Below, one piece after another: positions 1 to 9,154 of a DNA stretch of 64,000 nt. Position 1 is the first letter of the stretch; the number at the start of each line of letters is the position of its first letter. The stretch spans positions 62,001 through 126,000 of the forward strand of contig DATLNB010000001.1 in assembly GCA_035536995.1 (NCBI GenBank). Direction: 5' to 3'. The DNA comes from AV80 sp035536995 (GTDB lineage: Bacteria > Verrucomicrobiota > Verrucomicrobiia > Chthoniobacterales > UBA10450). The translations under genes and the position numbers were made by a program. The notes under the pieces are model-generated. The model worked only from the letters and a program-made list of their open reading frames with translations. It did no database searches and had not been told where the DNA came from.

Positions 1-1353
1 TTTCCGTGTTTCGCGGTGCGGGTAAAAAGCGGATTAATTTTTCCGCTCAAGGGACGGGAATGCTACACGACCGCGCAAGAAATCGATTTAGCAAGGAGGA
101 TGGGTGCGCGAATCAAGATCCGGCGTGGTTGCGTGATGCCGATGGATTTCGGATGTTATCCGTTCGCTCGGGTGACGCAGACGGCGACGAAACTTAGAAC
201 AGAGTTTCAAGAACGAGACGGGAAGGGAGGTCTTATGGACCTGCTGCTCAAGACAACTGCGAACTCCGTCTATGGAAAAACCGCCCAGGCGATCAAACCG
301 AAGCGTCTGTTTAGTACTCGAACTCGTGCGATGGAGGATCTTAAGCCCTCCAAACTTACCAATCCGTATATCGCGGCAACGGTCACCGGAATTATCAGGA
401 CAGTCCTCGGTGAAATCTTGTGGAAGCTCCCGGCCAGAGTGAGGGTGGTGAGCGCGACTACGGATGGCTTTTTGTCGGACCTGAGTGAGGCCCTGGTTGA
501 CACCGTCTGTTCCGGGCCGGCCTGCACGATGTTCTCCGATGCGCGGCAGCGAATCGGAGAAAACCGCCAGGTCTTGGAAGTCAAACACCGTGCACAACAG
601 GTAATGTCGTGGCGGACACGCGGGCAGGCGACTCTCTTGTATGATGATCCGAAGGAGCTAATCCTGGCCAAAGCTGGAATCCAGCTGCCGTTTATCAGCC
701 TGCCGGAGCAGAATGAGGTTATCGTCAAGAAATTCTTCGGACGTACCTACGGAGAGATTTCGACAAAGAAGGAATTCACTAAGATCCGTCAACTGATTGA
801 CGGAGCTGATTTCGTGAAGGTGAAAATGCCGATTGAGTATTCGATGGATTTCGATTGGAAGCGGACCGCGACCGACCCCCACGAACGGGAGATTGGAGGC
901 ATTCCCCACGTGTGCTTTTCAACTAACCCTTTGAAAGACGAGGAACAATTCACCAAGCTTCGATCCGCGTGGAAAAATTTCTACCATAGGTTTAAACAGC
1001 CATTGAAGCGTGCCGTCGATCTTCAAGATTTCCTAGAATTCGCCGCGATTCGCGAAAGCGGTAAGATGCACCTGCCTCGGACCGAATCGGCATTGTACGT
1101 CGCGCGAAAGATGTTCCTTGTCGCCTATACGCATTCGCAGTGGGGACTGCGGAGCGAAATAGCGAATGTCGAACTCGCGGCCTTGCTCAACAGTTGTGGC
1201 TTCGAGACCACGGTCCACGAGGTGGAAAACGCAAGGAGGAAGACCGCGGCCTTGTACGAGCACTGCGTGGAAGCGACGCCTTCGGTGCTGCGTTTCCTGG
1301 GCTGGGTGGTGGCACGCTTCCCTTTCTTCGACGCTTCGCGCCTCCTGGCCTAG
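1..1353 (+). CDS. Family-B DNA polymerase, C-terminal part (cut by the window edge)
   Basis: The frame is open from base 1 to the stop at 1351-1353, so the N-terminus lies outside the window; a GTG at 16 is only an internal candidate. About 80 residues in, the segment KTTANSVYGK matches the family-B motif Kx3NSxYG that binds the incoming nucleotide. About 75 residues later, SATTDGFLSD occupies the place of the catalytic YxDTDS motif, with TTDG in place of DTDS. The metal-binding Asp is kept, but the usual first Asp is Thr. Family-B polymerases with such variants occur on plasmids and integrated elements; that is my inference here, not proof. Downstream lie a 456-base spacer with a strong hairpin and a primase-like gene, which together look like a replication module. 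The exonuclease domain cannot be assessed. Confidence 0.75.
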   Translation, partial: FPCFAVRVKSGLIFPLKGRECYTTAQEIDLARRMGARIKIRRGCVMPMDFGCYPFARVTQTATKLRTEFQERDGKGGLMDLLLKTTANSVYGKTAQAIKPKRLFSTRTRAMEDLKPSKLTNPYIAATVTGIIRTVLGEILWKLPARVRVVSATTDGFLSDLSEALVDTVCSGPACTMFSDARQRIGENRQVLEVKHRAQQVMSWRTRGQATLLYDDPKELILAKAGIQLPFISLPEQNEVIVKKFFGRTYGEISTKKEFTKIRQLIDGADFVKVKMPIEYSMDFDWKRTATDPHEREIGGIPHVCFSTNPLKDEEQFTKLRSAWKNFYHRFKQPLKRAVDLQDFLEFAAIRESGKMHLPRTESALYVARKMFLVAYTHSQWGLRSEIANVELAALLNSCGFETTVHEVENARRKTAALYEHCVEATPSVLRFLGWVVARFPFFDASRLLA

Positions 1354-1570
1354 AGGAAGGGACACTCCACTCCGTGCGACTCCTGTTCCTTGGAAAAAAC
1401 CTTCCTACGGAGCCCTCGGCCGTACAACGCCGGGAACGACCGAGAACGACAGGGCGAAGGCACGAAGGAGGCGTTGGGTTCGTGGGTGACGGAAAAGTCG
1501 GCGACGGTTCGGCTCGCTCGCGCCCGAAGGCGCTCCGTAACAATCGCGATTTGCAGAATAATACAAACTA

Positions 1571-1605
1571 CGGAACGGGGGCGCCGGCGTGGCGCCCCCG
1601 TTCCG
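1571..1605. repeat. Strong GC-rich hairpin in the polB-primase spacer
   Basis: Two perfect 15-base arms (1571-1585 and 1591-1605) flank a 5-base loop (1586-1590). It lies inside the otherwise gene-free stretch 1354-1809, which is very GC-rich and therefore open in several frames on both strands. There is no T-run after the hairpin on either strand, so an intrinsic terminator is not the best reading. Placed between a polymerase and a primase gene, it could be an origin or nick-site element, or a transcript-processing structure. Nothing else is recognisable in 1354-1809. Confidence 0.7.
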
Positions 1606-1809
1606 ACGGCGAGGGAGCCCAAGAGGCCCGTCGTTCTTCCAGGGGAGACCGGCCTTGCCAAAGACCCCGTCTCCGGCTGTGGACGCAAGGAAACGGCTCC
1701 GGAGCGCTGGACGACCCCAAGGGACCGGCCTCCTCGCAGCCAAACCGGCCCGTGGCGGCGCAAGCGGACCGAGCCTCGCCACCCCGGGCAGCGAGAGGAG
1801 AGGGGCGTA

Positions 1810-2706
1810 ATGGCAACGGGGAACTCGCAACAGCGTAGCGAAATGGCGAGTGGGACGCCAGAGTCCGACGCGGAGAGGCGCTGTCTCGAAGAAGGACAGC
1901 GGATCATCCGTTCGACAACACGGCTGTTCGGCCAACCGGTCGTTCTCGTGCCGATGTACCGACGCGCGAAGAACCCCCGGTTCCGCCGGTTCCAGACTTT
2001 CACGCTCGACCTCATGCAGGACGAACGGTTCGTGGCCTGCATCGGTCGGCCGAACTGCAACGTGGCGGTGCTACTGGGGAGCGAGAGCGGTGGACTCTGC
2101 ACGTTTGATTTCGACGATGACGAGAACGCGAAAGTGTTCCTAGCCGCGAATCCGTTGTTCGACGAGACGCTCATGACGACCGCGCAGCGGGGGAGGAACC
2201 TCTGGTTCTTCGTCGACGCCGCCTTTCCAGACAGCTTTGACGTGCGGAGCGGTGTAGGGGGTAACGTGATCGAGTTTAGGGCACATGGTCGACTGACCAT
2301 GATCCACGGCACGCATCCGTGCGGTTACTCCTATCGTTTGTTGCGGAAGGCGCTCCCGATCAGAGTCAGTTGGCCAGAAATCAAGTGGCCGGCGGAATGG
2401 ATCGACCAGTTGCCCGTGCCGCATTCGGCAGGACAATGCCCCCTTCAGCCAGGGGTCACTCCGTCGCCGGTGATGGGGGCGGGGTCACGCCTGGACCCTG
2501 CCAAACTGTCTAACGTCGTTTCCCGATCGGATGGCTCCCACATTGCCCGTTGCCCTGCGTGTGAGGCGCAAGGGCACGACGCCAAGGGGAACCATCTCAT
2601 CGTATTCCCGACCGGAGCCTTCGCCTGTGTGATCTTCCAGGGACAGACCGAGCAGGCAGTCCAGCACCGTGCCATGATCGCGCGGCTCGCCGGTGGCTCC
2701 GGATAG
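1810..2706 (+). CDS. Primase-polymerase (PrimPol)-like replication protein
   Basis: The ATG at 1810 is preceded by a purine-rich GAGAGGAGAGGGG stretch, a plausible ribosome-binding site. The frame stays open upstream to a TTG at 1390, but that part is low-complexity GC-rich sequence, so I prefer 1810 (298 residues). The N-terminal half carries an acidic CTFDFDDDENA stretch at about residue 100, like the metal-binding motif of bifunctional primase-polymerase domains. It is followed by TAQRGRNLWFF and a G-rich strand leading to EFRAHGRLTMIHGTHP, the usual PrimPol order. The C-terminus has a zinc-knuckle pattern CPAC...GHD...GNHL...FAC near residues 245-275. Predicted role: primer synthesis for the replicon that also carries the family-B polymerase upstream. 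Confidence 0.7.
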   Translation: MATGNSQQRSEMASGTPESDAERRCLEEGQRIIRSTTRLFGQPVVLVPMYRRAKNPRFRRFQTFTLDLMQDERFVACIGRPNCNVAVLLGSESGGLCTFDFDDDENAKVFLAANPLFDETLMTTAQRGRNLWFFVDAAFPDSFDVRSGVGGNVIEFRAHGRLTMIHGTHPCGYSYRLLRKALPIRVSWPEIKWPAEWIDQLPVPHSAGQCPLQPGVTPSPVMGAGSRLDPAKLSNVVSRSDGSHIARCPACEAQGHDAKGNHLIVFPTGAFACVIFQGQTEQAVQHRAMIARLAGGSG

Positions 2707-2730
2707 CGAGTCGGGCGGCCATTCTCGCGT

Positions 2731-2766
2731 CATCCGTCTTCGAGCGGATGACGGTGTCACCACTCA
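2731..2766. repeat. Hairpin-bearing dispersed repeat, copy 1
   Basis: The sequence runs CATCCG, a short loop, CGGATG, then a tail ACGGTGTCACCACTCAT. A close copy lies at 13997-14032. The CATCCG/CGGATG pair forms a small stem. This copy follows the primase-like gene, in the 215-base spacer before the next gene. About thirty of the ~36 positions match between copies, far beyond chance for this window. A shorter match to the tail (CGGTGTCGCCACT) is seen near 23280. Confidence 0.6.
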
Positions 2767-2921
2767 TCGCTTCGTGCTATCCGCCGCCATCGGGAGGTAG
2801 ATTCGACGGCGGGCGGGAGAGCGCGTCGCTGCGGATTAAGGGTGGATTTTCTTCGCGGGTGAGGAACGCAAAGCGGTCCGTCGTTCGCTCCATCGCATGG
2901 TTAGATGACACACCGAACATC

Positions 2922-3290
2922 TCAGTGTGCTTCGACGAACCAAGTCTTCAGCGAGCTGCGAAGAAAGTCAGGAAGGGACCAGGAACCTTGGATGTAAAGC
3001 CCCGCCGAGATTCCACATGCAATAGTATATCCCGTGTGAGGTGAACCGAGCATGACCGACTCGCCGTCTCGAAGCTCGATCGAAGCTGAGTCGGAAATAT
3101 GCTCTCCCACCCGCGTGTTTTGACGCACGAAGCCGAAGCTCGTACCGGGCCGAATCTGAGCGACGACCGTGTCGCCGGGCAACGTAACTCGGACGAAGGG
3201 TGACGGGACATCATGCAGCGCAAACCAACTGGCGAGAATGACTACCGCAATCGAGGTCAAAGCTGAGATGACCGGAACGCGCTTTGTCAT
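2922..3290 (-). CDS. Small membrane-anchored hypothetical protein
   Basis: 122 residues starting MTKRVPVIS, with one hydrophobic helix at about residues 7-25 (signal anchor) and then a short, mostly beta-like region. I do not recognise the family. The start follows directly from the only N-terminal Met. It has no operon partner and reads away from the primase-like gene. Confidence 0.5.
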   Translation of the reverse strand: MTKRVPVISALTSIAVVILASWFALHDVPSPFVRVTLPGDTVVAQIRPGTSFGFVRQNTRVGEHISDSASIELRDGESVMLGSPHTGYTIACGISAGLYIQGSWSLPDFLRSSLKTWFVEAH

Positions 3291-3550
3291 CTAACGAGAC
3301 AAGATGAGCGACCCAGACAATCCCCGACTTCCCAATCGCGATGCGGACCGTCAGCAAGAAATAATCTTGGAACAGGGACCAACAGCGATACAAATATCAG
3401 GGGTCGCCGCATCCCCGCATGTGATATCCTCTTCTTCTATTTCCGGCGAGGTAAAACTCAGCCGATTCGAGCCGGCTTTTTCAGCCGTAGAACGGCTGGC
3501 AAGTTATCAGACGTGACGGCCAGCGGTGATGTTTGCGAACTGTGGGCGAT

Positions 3551-4237
3551 TCAACTTTTGGGCACGGCCGCCATTTCCGTCTTGAACGAGCGCGTAAGGA
3601 GATATAGGTCCATCTTCCCCTCTTTATAGCCGGTTGGCGCTTTGGGTTCAGGGCCAAAAAGACGAACGAGAACAACACCTCCCGAAATTTCCTTGGTTTT
3701 GTCCACAAAACTGCCACGGCTCGGGCTTTGTTGTAAATTGTCCACGACCCACTCCGAAAAGCGATCCGGGTTCGTTACGATAAACGTCTTCTCCAGTCTC
3801 TTCAGGGTGGTGTCCAAGTCCCAGACCATCCGCTCATCACCGAAGAGGATCTCTAGACGGAGGCCGACAACGGACTTGTTCCTGACGTAACAAACTAGCG
3901 GAGCTTGAACACAATAATACGTAACGTCACCTTCTCGAGGCTTGCGTACGAAGGAGCCCGCACGGTCTCTTTTCTCAAACGTCCAGCGTGGTTCAGTCGC
4001 GCTCCATACCTGCCGCAGCAGGTCAAAGTCATATAGGGCTTCACCGCCATTAGTCTTCGGAGGCGCCCTTGCTGGTTGCGGCAGCGAAGCGGAAGAGCTC
4101 ACTTTCGGCCGAGCGGTAAGATTCCGAACGGTCTTCAGGGACTGCAAGATCGCACCAAAAAAGAAGAGCAAAACGAAAGGAGTGATTACAAGAATGACGA
4201 TCCTCATCTCTTTGGATATCCTTCGCCATGCCGACAT
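3551..4237 (-). CDS. Hypothetical membrane-anchored protein
   Basis: The preferred start (MSAWRRISKEM, at 4237) puts one strong transmembrane helix (IVILVITPFVLLFFFGAIL) about 12 residues in. A Pro/Ser linker follows, then a ~170-residue soluble domain with conserved-looking aromatic and charged positions. The open frame extends to a Met at 4339, but those extra residues are not protein-like. The single N-terminal helix and short N-terminal tail suggest an inner-membrane protein with a periplasmic domain. The family is not recognised. Confidence 0.6.
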   Translation of the reverse strand: MSAWRRISKEMRIVILVITPFVLLFFFGAILQSLKTVRNLTARPKVSSSASLPQPARAPPKTNGGEALYDFDLLRQVWSATEPRWTFEKRDRAGSFVRKPREGDVTYYCVQAPLVCYVRNKSVVGLRLEILFGDERMVWDLDTTLKRLEKTFIVTNPDRFSEWVVDNLQQSPSRGSFVDKTKEISGGVVLVRLFGPEPKAPTGYKEGKMDLYLLTRSFKTEMAAVPKS

Positions 4238-4506
4238 CACGCCGTCCATCACTTTGACCGCTGAAATATCCCATATGTGGGAGGGCGACAAGGGCATTCT
4301 CCGTCTGTGCGGGGACCAGCTCAGAATGCAGCTCGCCAAATTTCTCCGGAAAAAGGGAGGAAAACTGACGTTCGCTCAATTCTGCCGGAAGACCGCTTCC
4401 CGACGCTTATCAAGGTTGTGAGCCAAGAATCGCCCGATTCCATACTCGCGGTATGGTTAGCTAGAAAGTTCTCGACGCATCTTTTCTTTTTGTGTGCACT
4501 CACGGC

Positions 4507-4872
4507 ATGGACATTGAGATCGAACGACCAGCCCTTACCGCCCACGGCGAGATAACTTTCAGCGAAGACCGGGGTAGTCATTCAGTTGAGACGCTGGCTG
4601 ATCAGTTTGAAGAGACATACGCACAACGGGACTGCACGATCCTCTGGTCCAATGGGCGATATCAGAAGCCAAACATCAACGTTACGAGAGGGCAGATAGG
4701 CGTTACCATGGGCCAAGGTGTGCAAAGGATTCAACTGCGGCACGTATCGAGTGGAGCTATTAGATTCTATACCTCAGGCACGTATCGGATTCCCAATGGC
4801 GAGTATGTCCTGTCTCTCTGGGGGTCGACCTTTCCGGGCCCTTATATTATGGCCTGTGTGAGTTATCAATAA
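4507..4872 (+). CDS. Small hypothetical beta-rich protein
   Basis: Reading from MDIEIERPALTAHG (121 residues), the protein alternates short hydrophobic strands with Gly and Thr turns and has no signal peptide. A Met five codons earlier (4492) is possible. I do not recognise it. It is divergent from the membrane-anchored gene on its left and stands alone. Confidence 0.5.
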   Translation: MDIEIERPALTAHGEITFSEDRGSHSVETLADQFEETYAQRDCTILWSNGRYQKPNINVTRGQIGVTMGQGVQRIQLRHVSSGAIRFYTSGTYRIPNGEYVLSLWGSTFPGPYIMACVSYQ

Positions 4873-5448
4873 GGCAGCACTCGGCGATTTACATCGTAAC
4901 GCCTGTCGGTTCGTAATGGACATGCACGACGAAATAGGCAACTTTTCGGAGGACCTTGCTTTCGGCCACGTTATCTTCGTGGTAGCCAAGCATCCGTCCG
5001 ATCGGCTAGACTTGGAGTTCGAAGGCTTTCAGGTGGACGCGATACCCGTGCCGCTCAATTTACGTCGCCCAATACCTGGCGGTCAGGGGTTTGGGATTGA
5101 CGTTGGAGCGTTTCAAATAGGTGCGGAGATCGAGGTGCACTGGCAATTTCGCTGCGGCATCGACGTTCCCTCCGGACAAATTGTAATAGGGCATTGTCCG
5201 AACTGGAGGCTGACGAAACTCGTCCGCTTGGAGCGCCGGCACGTGGAGCCCTCCGAGCGCTGCTCCGGAGCTTTTAAGGTGAAACCTGAGTGAGTTCTGT
5301 GACCCGATGGAGGCTCCCGATGAACGAGATACTAACCAGGGGATCGTTGATTGCAGCGGAAGCCTTCTCGCTGCGCGCGTACCTCAGCTCGAAAGTGACG
5401 TTTTTGCACGCTTGACATGCACGAGCATACGCTTTGAGATCTTAAGCC
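4873..5448. other. Uncertain region with opposing weak reading frames
   Basis: A 125-codon plus-strand frame (4916-5293) overlaps minus-strand pieces that also look protein-like. One ends at 5060 (KLPVHLDLRTYLKRSNVNPK). A second piece in another frame below 5035 contains KAFELQV, a stop, then ESKVLRKVAYFVVHVHYEP. The minus-strand pieces may be one decayed gene with a frameshift and a stop, and the plus-strand frame its shadow. I cannot decide from sequence alone. Nothing else is visible in 5294-5448. Confidence 0.25.
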
Positions 5449-5853
5449 GTGAATATCGAGGAAGTCCTTAAGCAAATACCGACAAAACAGGTTGGAGGCA
5501 AGTCCTCTCCCTACGAGACCATGTTGACTTATACGTCTTCGGGCAGCTTCCCGGTAGGCTTTCCCCACGCGATCAGGGTTGTCGTAAACGATTCTGTTGA
5601 ATATATTTTCGACGTTCCTGAGAGCCTCGGCAAGCATACGAAGCGCTTTGATTTGAGCGCTGCAATAAAGTCAGGTGAAAAGAATACCGTCAAATTGCTC
5701 GTGAGCGTTTATGATTTCGAAATCGTATTAGGTGTAGTCAAGAGCACAGCGCAGATCGACTTCAGAGCAGGCCGCAAAATGTTGTTCAGCGAAGTATACG
5801 ACAGCAACCTTTACTGGCGAAGGACTGAGGAAACTTTGACTATATTTGCGTGA
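5449..5853 (+). CDS. Hypothetical protein
   Basis: 134 residues from a GTG start (MNIEEVLKQIPTK). It has no signal peptide or membrane helix. Charged and aliphatic residues alternate as in a beta-sandwich, with a short helical start. The family is not recognised. It lies upstream of another small orphan in the same direction, with about 216 bases between them. Confidence 0.5.
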   Translation: MNIEEVLKQIPTKQVGGKSSPYETMLTYTSSGSFPVGFPHAIRVVVNDSVEYIFDVPESLGKHTKRFDLSAAIKSGEKNTVKLLVSVYDFEIVLGVVKSTAQIDFRAGRKMLFSEVYDSNLYWRRTEETLTIFA

Positions 5854-6069
5854 CCTTGGCCGCAGTCGCACGCAGCTAATCGGTCAAGACCGGAGCACTA
5901 CTATCTCGACGGGCGCTTCCCGTCACTGAGTGGTTATGGTTGAGGAAGCTCACCGCTAATAAAGACGGCCGTGACGGATCGGCCATACGTGCCAGAAGTT
6001 CGACCCGGAGGGCGAATAAACTTGTGGCACCCCGGTTGTCACCGTAGAACGGCTGGAAACAAAACACGC

Positions 6070-6513
6070 ATGATCCAAGATATTCCAAATATTGATGTCG
6101 TAATCGACATACGCGTGACTGGGGTTGAGGGGCTGACACTCAAGACGCCGAAAGGGGCGAAGTTTGGATGGGTCCAGTATTACAAAACGACGTTTGAGAC
6201 GTTAAAGTTCACTACAAACTTGCCGTCGGTAACGGCGATGATTTCTTCGGAAAGGATTCAGTTTTCCACCAGCGGCGGTGAAGGGAAAGACCAAATCACG
6301 GCTGAATTTTTTTTCTTCGCAATTCAAATGGCGGACATGGCGAATAACCCGACGCTCGAGATCGATTTAGATAAAAACCCATTTTGCCTGGACAAAACCG
6401 CTTCGTTAGAAATCTCAGCTCAGAATCTCCGCACTTCCCAACAATTCAGGCAGGTGCGGCAAAATATTAAATACGGGATAAGCCAAATAGACGTGCTCAG
6501 CAACTTCCCTTAG
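6070..6513 (+). CDS. Hypothetical protein
   Basis: The best start is MIQDIPNIDVV at 6070 (147 residues). An earlier Met at 5971 adds 33 residues of unlikely composition. It appears beta-rich, with a hydrophobic FFFFAIQM segment near residue 80 that is too short and too isolated for a membrane helix. No family is recognised. The following 282 bases (6514-6795) contain only overlapping non-coding-like frames. Confidence 0.5.
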   Translation: MIQDIPNIDVVIDIRVTGVEGLTLKTPKGAKFGWVQYYKTTFETLKFTTNLPSVTAMISSERIQFSTSGGEGKDQITAEFFFFAIQMADMANNPTLEIDLDKNPFCLDKTASLEISAQNLRTSQQFRQVRQNIKYGISQIDVLSNFP

Positions 6514-6795
6514 ATTCTAAACGGGGTAATTGGATGGCGTCTGTTTCTTCGCGTTTCATGTGCGTGCCCTGCGCCCAGCGCGGCAATTCACGGACGAGCG
6601 ACATCAGATTACATCAGACGCGGCAACACTTAACGAATTACGAGACGTGCAGCGAATTAAATCCGTGCCCGGTTCGCGTTCGGCATTCGTCTTCGCAGCA
6701 ATTGCGCCCTCCCACCCAAAATCCAATTTCCCTAGACGCAAGATCACTCGAAAGGGTAACGTGTCGACGGGCAAGCGGTATAAAAACGTCTGTTA

Positions 6796-8805
6796 ATGCA
6801 TTTTTCAGTCCCCCAAAGCGGATCGGTCGTCAACTCACTCCTTCGACGCTGTACCAAGGAAAATCCGCTAATCCGACCCTTCTTGCTGGTAGCGGCGCTG
6901 CTTTTATCGAGTCTGTCCTCTGCCTCCGCGGAAACCCTCACTGTGAACAGCAGCGCCGATTCGGGCGGAACTTGTCCTGGCCTGACTTGCACTCTGCGGC
7001 AAGCAATTCTGACGGCGAACCCCGGCGACACGATTACTTTCAGTAATGGGATCACCAACATTACCCTGACGAGCGTCGAGCTTTATGTTGATAAGGACGT
7101 CTCAATCAACGGCCCCGGCGCGAACCAGTTGGTGATTCAACGCAGTACCGAAAACGGCGCGTTAAATATCCGCGTGTTTAATATTGCGTTTTCGGCACAC
7201 GTTTCGATCTCAGGTCTGACTGTCGCTGATGGAATACTTGCCTCCGGCGGAGGCATTGGTAACCGCGGAACCCTAACCCTCACGGAATGCATGATTTCTC
7301 GCAACATCGGCGACTCTGGCGGCGGCATTCACAACTTTACTGGTGGTTCGCTGAACATTGTCGATACCACGATCTACGACAACTCAACGGGTAGCAACGG
7401 AGCCGGCAGCGGCATCTACAATTCTCAGGGAGGCACCGTTGTAATAACGAATAGTACTATCTCGGGCAACGACGCTGGCAATCAGGGTGGCGGTATCTAC
7501 AATTTGGGCACGGTCACCGTAACCAACAGCACCGTTTTCAATAACAATGCTGTAAGTCCGGACGGCGGAGGTGGAATTTACAGCGTTAGTGGCGCGGCTG
7601 TAAATGCGAGGAATACGATCATCGCCAGGAATACAGCTTCGGGAGGTTCCTCCGATTTCAAAGGCTCACTGAGCTCGCAAGGCTACAATTTCATCGGTGC
7701 AAACACCGCCAGTTTGACCATCACTGGCGACACGACCGGTAATCAGTTCGGTGATCCCAAGCTCGGGTCTTTACAGGACAACGGGGGATCAACATTAACG
7801 CACGCGCCGCATCCAGACAGCAAGGCCTTGGACACCGGTTCATCGAGCGGTTTTCCTACCGACCAACGCGGTTTTCCTCGTCCGGTGGATAATCCGTCGA
7901 TAACGAATGTGTCCGGCGGCGACGGCAGCGACATCGGGGCATTTGAAACGCAAGCTTCGACGCCGACGCCATCTCCTACCCCTAAACCCGCAACGCTTGG
8001 CAATATCTCGACCCGGTTGCGGATCGGCACTGGCGACAGGGTGATGATCGCCGGATTCATTATCCAAGGAAGTGCGCCGAAAAAAGTGCTCATCCGCGGG
8101 ATAGGTCCGTCGTTAGCAGCGTTCGGAATATCGAACGCAATAACTAATCCCCGATTGGAACTTTACGACAGCACTGAGACGATCGGACGGAACGACAACT
8201 GGCAGGCGACCCAGCTCGGAGGTGTTATTACGTCGAATCAAGCAGAGGAAATTCAAAACCTTGGATTTGCTCCGAATAATTCCTCCGAATCCGCACTCAT
8301 CGCCACGGTACCGCCGGGAAAATACACAGCAATTCTCCAAGGCGTAAACGACGCTACTGGCGTGGGACTGGTGGAAGTATACGATCTAAATACAACTAGC
8401 GGATCCCTGCTCGCCAATATAAGCACAAGAGGTTTTGTCGAAAGCGCTGATAACGTCATGATCGGCGGGTTTATCGTCGTGACAAAGCCGACGAAAGTGA
8501 TTATCCGAGCAATAGGGCCATCTCTCACGCAATTCCACGTGCCCGACGCTCTGGCGAACCCACAACTAGAGTTGCATGATGGCAGCGCCATTATTGCCCG
8601 CAATAATGATTGGCAAACTACTCAAATAGGCGGACTCATTACTACCGACCAGGCGGTCGACATTCAGAATAGTCAGCTCGCTCCTACCCATTCTGCGGAA
8701 TCTGCGATCATCCTTACTCTGCAACCCGGCAGTTACACAGCCGTTGTACGAGGTTTCAACGACACGTCCGGTAATGCATTGGTAGAAGTCTATAGCTTGG
8801 AATGA
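6796..8805 (+). CDS. Secreted CSLREA-type beta-helix surface protein
   Basis: 669 residues. A basic N-terminus and hydrophobic stretch (PFLLVAALLLSSLSSASA, ending near residue 50) form a signal peptide; a later Met is not available. Next comes a CSLREA-like motif (GLTCTLRQAILTANPGD), then about 250 residues of Gly/Asn-rich strand repeats (GGGI.N.GT...TN.T) typical of a right-handed parallel beta-helix. A Thr/Pro linker (STPTPSPTPKP) leads to two tandem copies of a ~130-residue domain (about residues 398-530 and 535-669). Each carries NIST.., .MI.GFI, IGPSL and NDNWQ, a repeat common in Verrucomicrobiota exported proteins. Probable role: surface-exposed or secreted polysaccharide-associated protein. 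No catalytic residues can be assigned. Confidence 0.75.
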   Translation: MHFSVPQSGSVVNSLLRRCTKENPLIRPFLLVAALLLSSLSSASAETLTVNSSADSGGTCPGLTCTLRQAILTANPGDTITFSNGITNITLTSVELYVDKDVSINGPGANQLVIQRSTENGALNIRVFNIAFSAHVSISGLTVADGILASGGGIGNRGTLTLTECMISRNIGDSGGGIHNFTGGSLNIVDTTIYDNSTGSNGAGSGIYNSQGGTVVITNSTISGNDAGNQGGGIYNLGTVTVTNSTVFNNNAVSPDGGGGIYSVSGAAVNARNTIIARNTASGGSSDFKGSLSSQGYNFIGANTASLTITGDTTGNQFGDPKLGSLQDNGGSTLTHAPHPDSKALDTGSSSGFPTDQRGFPRPVDNPSITNVSGGDGSDIGAFETQASTPTPSPTPKPATLGNISTRLRIGTGDRVMIAGFIIQGSAPKKVLIRGIGPSLAAFGISNAITNPRLELYDSTETIGRNDNWQATQLGGVITSNQAEEIQNLGFAPNNSSESALIATVPPGKYTAILQGVNDATGVGLVEVYDLNTTSGSLLANISTRGFVESADNVMIGGFIVVTKPTKVIIRAIGPSLTQFHVPDALANPQLELHDGSAIIARNNDWQTTQIGGLITTDQAVDIQNSQLAPTHSAESAIILTLQPGSYTAVVRGFNDTSGNALVEVYSLE

Positions 8806-9154
8806 CTCAGCTCATTACAGATTCGACCGAACTATAACCAATGAACTCGCGACTCGACTGGCGAGGCGAACGAATGGATACACTGTGCGTTCGCGAATCC
8901 ATCACTGAGTTCGAAAACCAAGTTCTGCAGCTACTCGGACGCGGTTTATCAGAAGCCGTAAATCGCTGCACATCTTCAATGCAGTGAATTTTTCGTGATG
9001 TGGACAATGAATGGCCTACAAGAGTGTCTGGGGGCAAGTTCGGGGAAACGCGACAGATCGCAGCGCAGTGGCACCGAGGCGAAGTTGATATCGTTAGGAA
9101 GGTCTCTCCATCATTCCTACCGGACCCCCCAAAGCGTCAACATCCCGGACCAGC
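8806..9154. other. Intergenic, no gene seen
   Basis: 349 bases between the beta-helix gene and the nuclease operon that converges on it. A 76-codon minus-strand frame (8807-9037) has no protein-like features. I see no RNA gene or long repeat. Confidence 0.5.

Noticed and set aside
1140..1838. Plus-strand ORF overlapping polB end and the hairpin spacer
   Set aside because: High-GC low-complexity translation (Arg/Gly/Pro); the polB frame and the spacer explain the openness.
1350..2312. 320-codon minus-strand ORF across the spacer and primase gene
   Set aside because: Antisense shadow of the GC-rich primase gene; no protein-like motifs.
3304..3516. 70-codon plus-strand ORF (MSDPDNPRLPN...)
   Set aside because: Short, no recognisable pattern, no neighbours; left out as unsupported.
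3485..6056. Exact 15-base repeat CCGTAGAACGGCTGG (3485-3499 and 6042-6056)
   Set aside because: About two exact 15-mers are expected by chance in a 64-kb window; no extension on either side.
6534..7046. 170-codon ORF overlapping the start of the beta-helix gene
   Set aside because: Overlaps a well-supported gene; unlikely composition.
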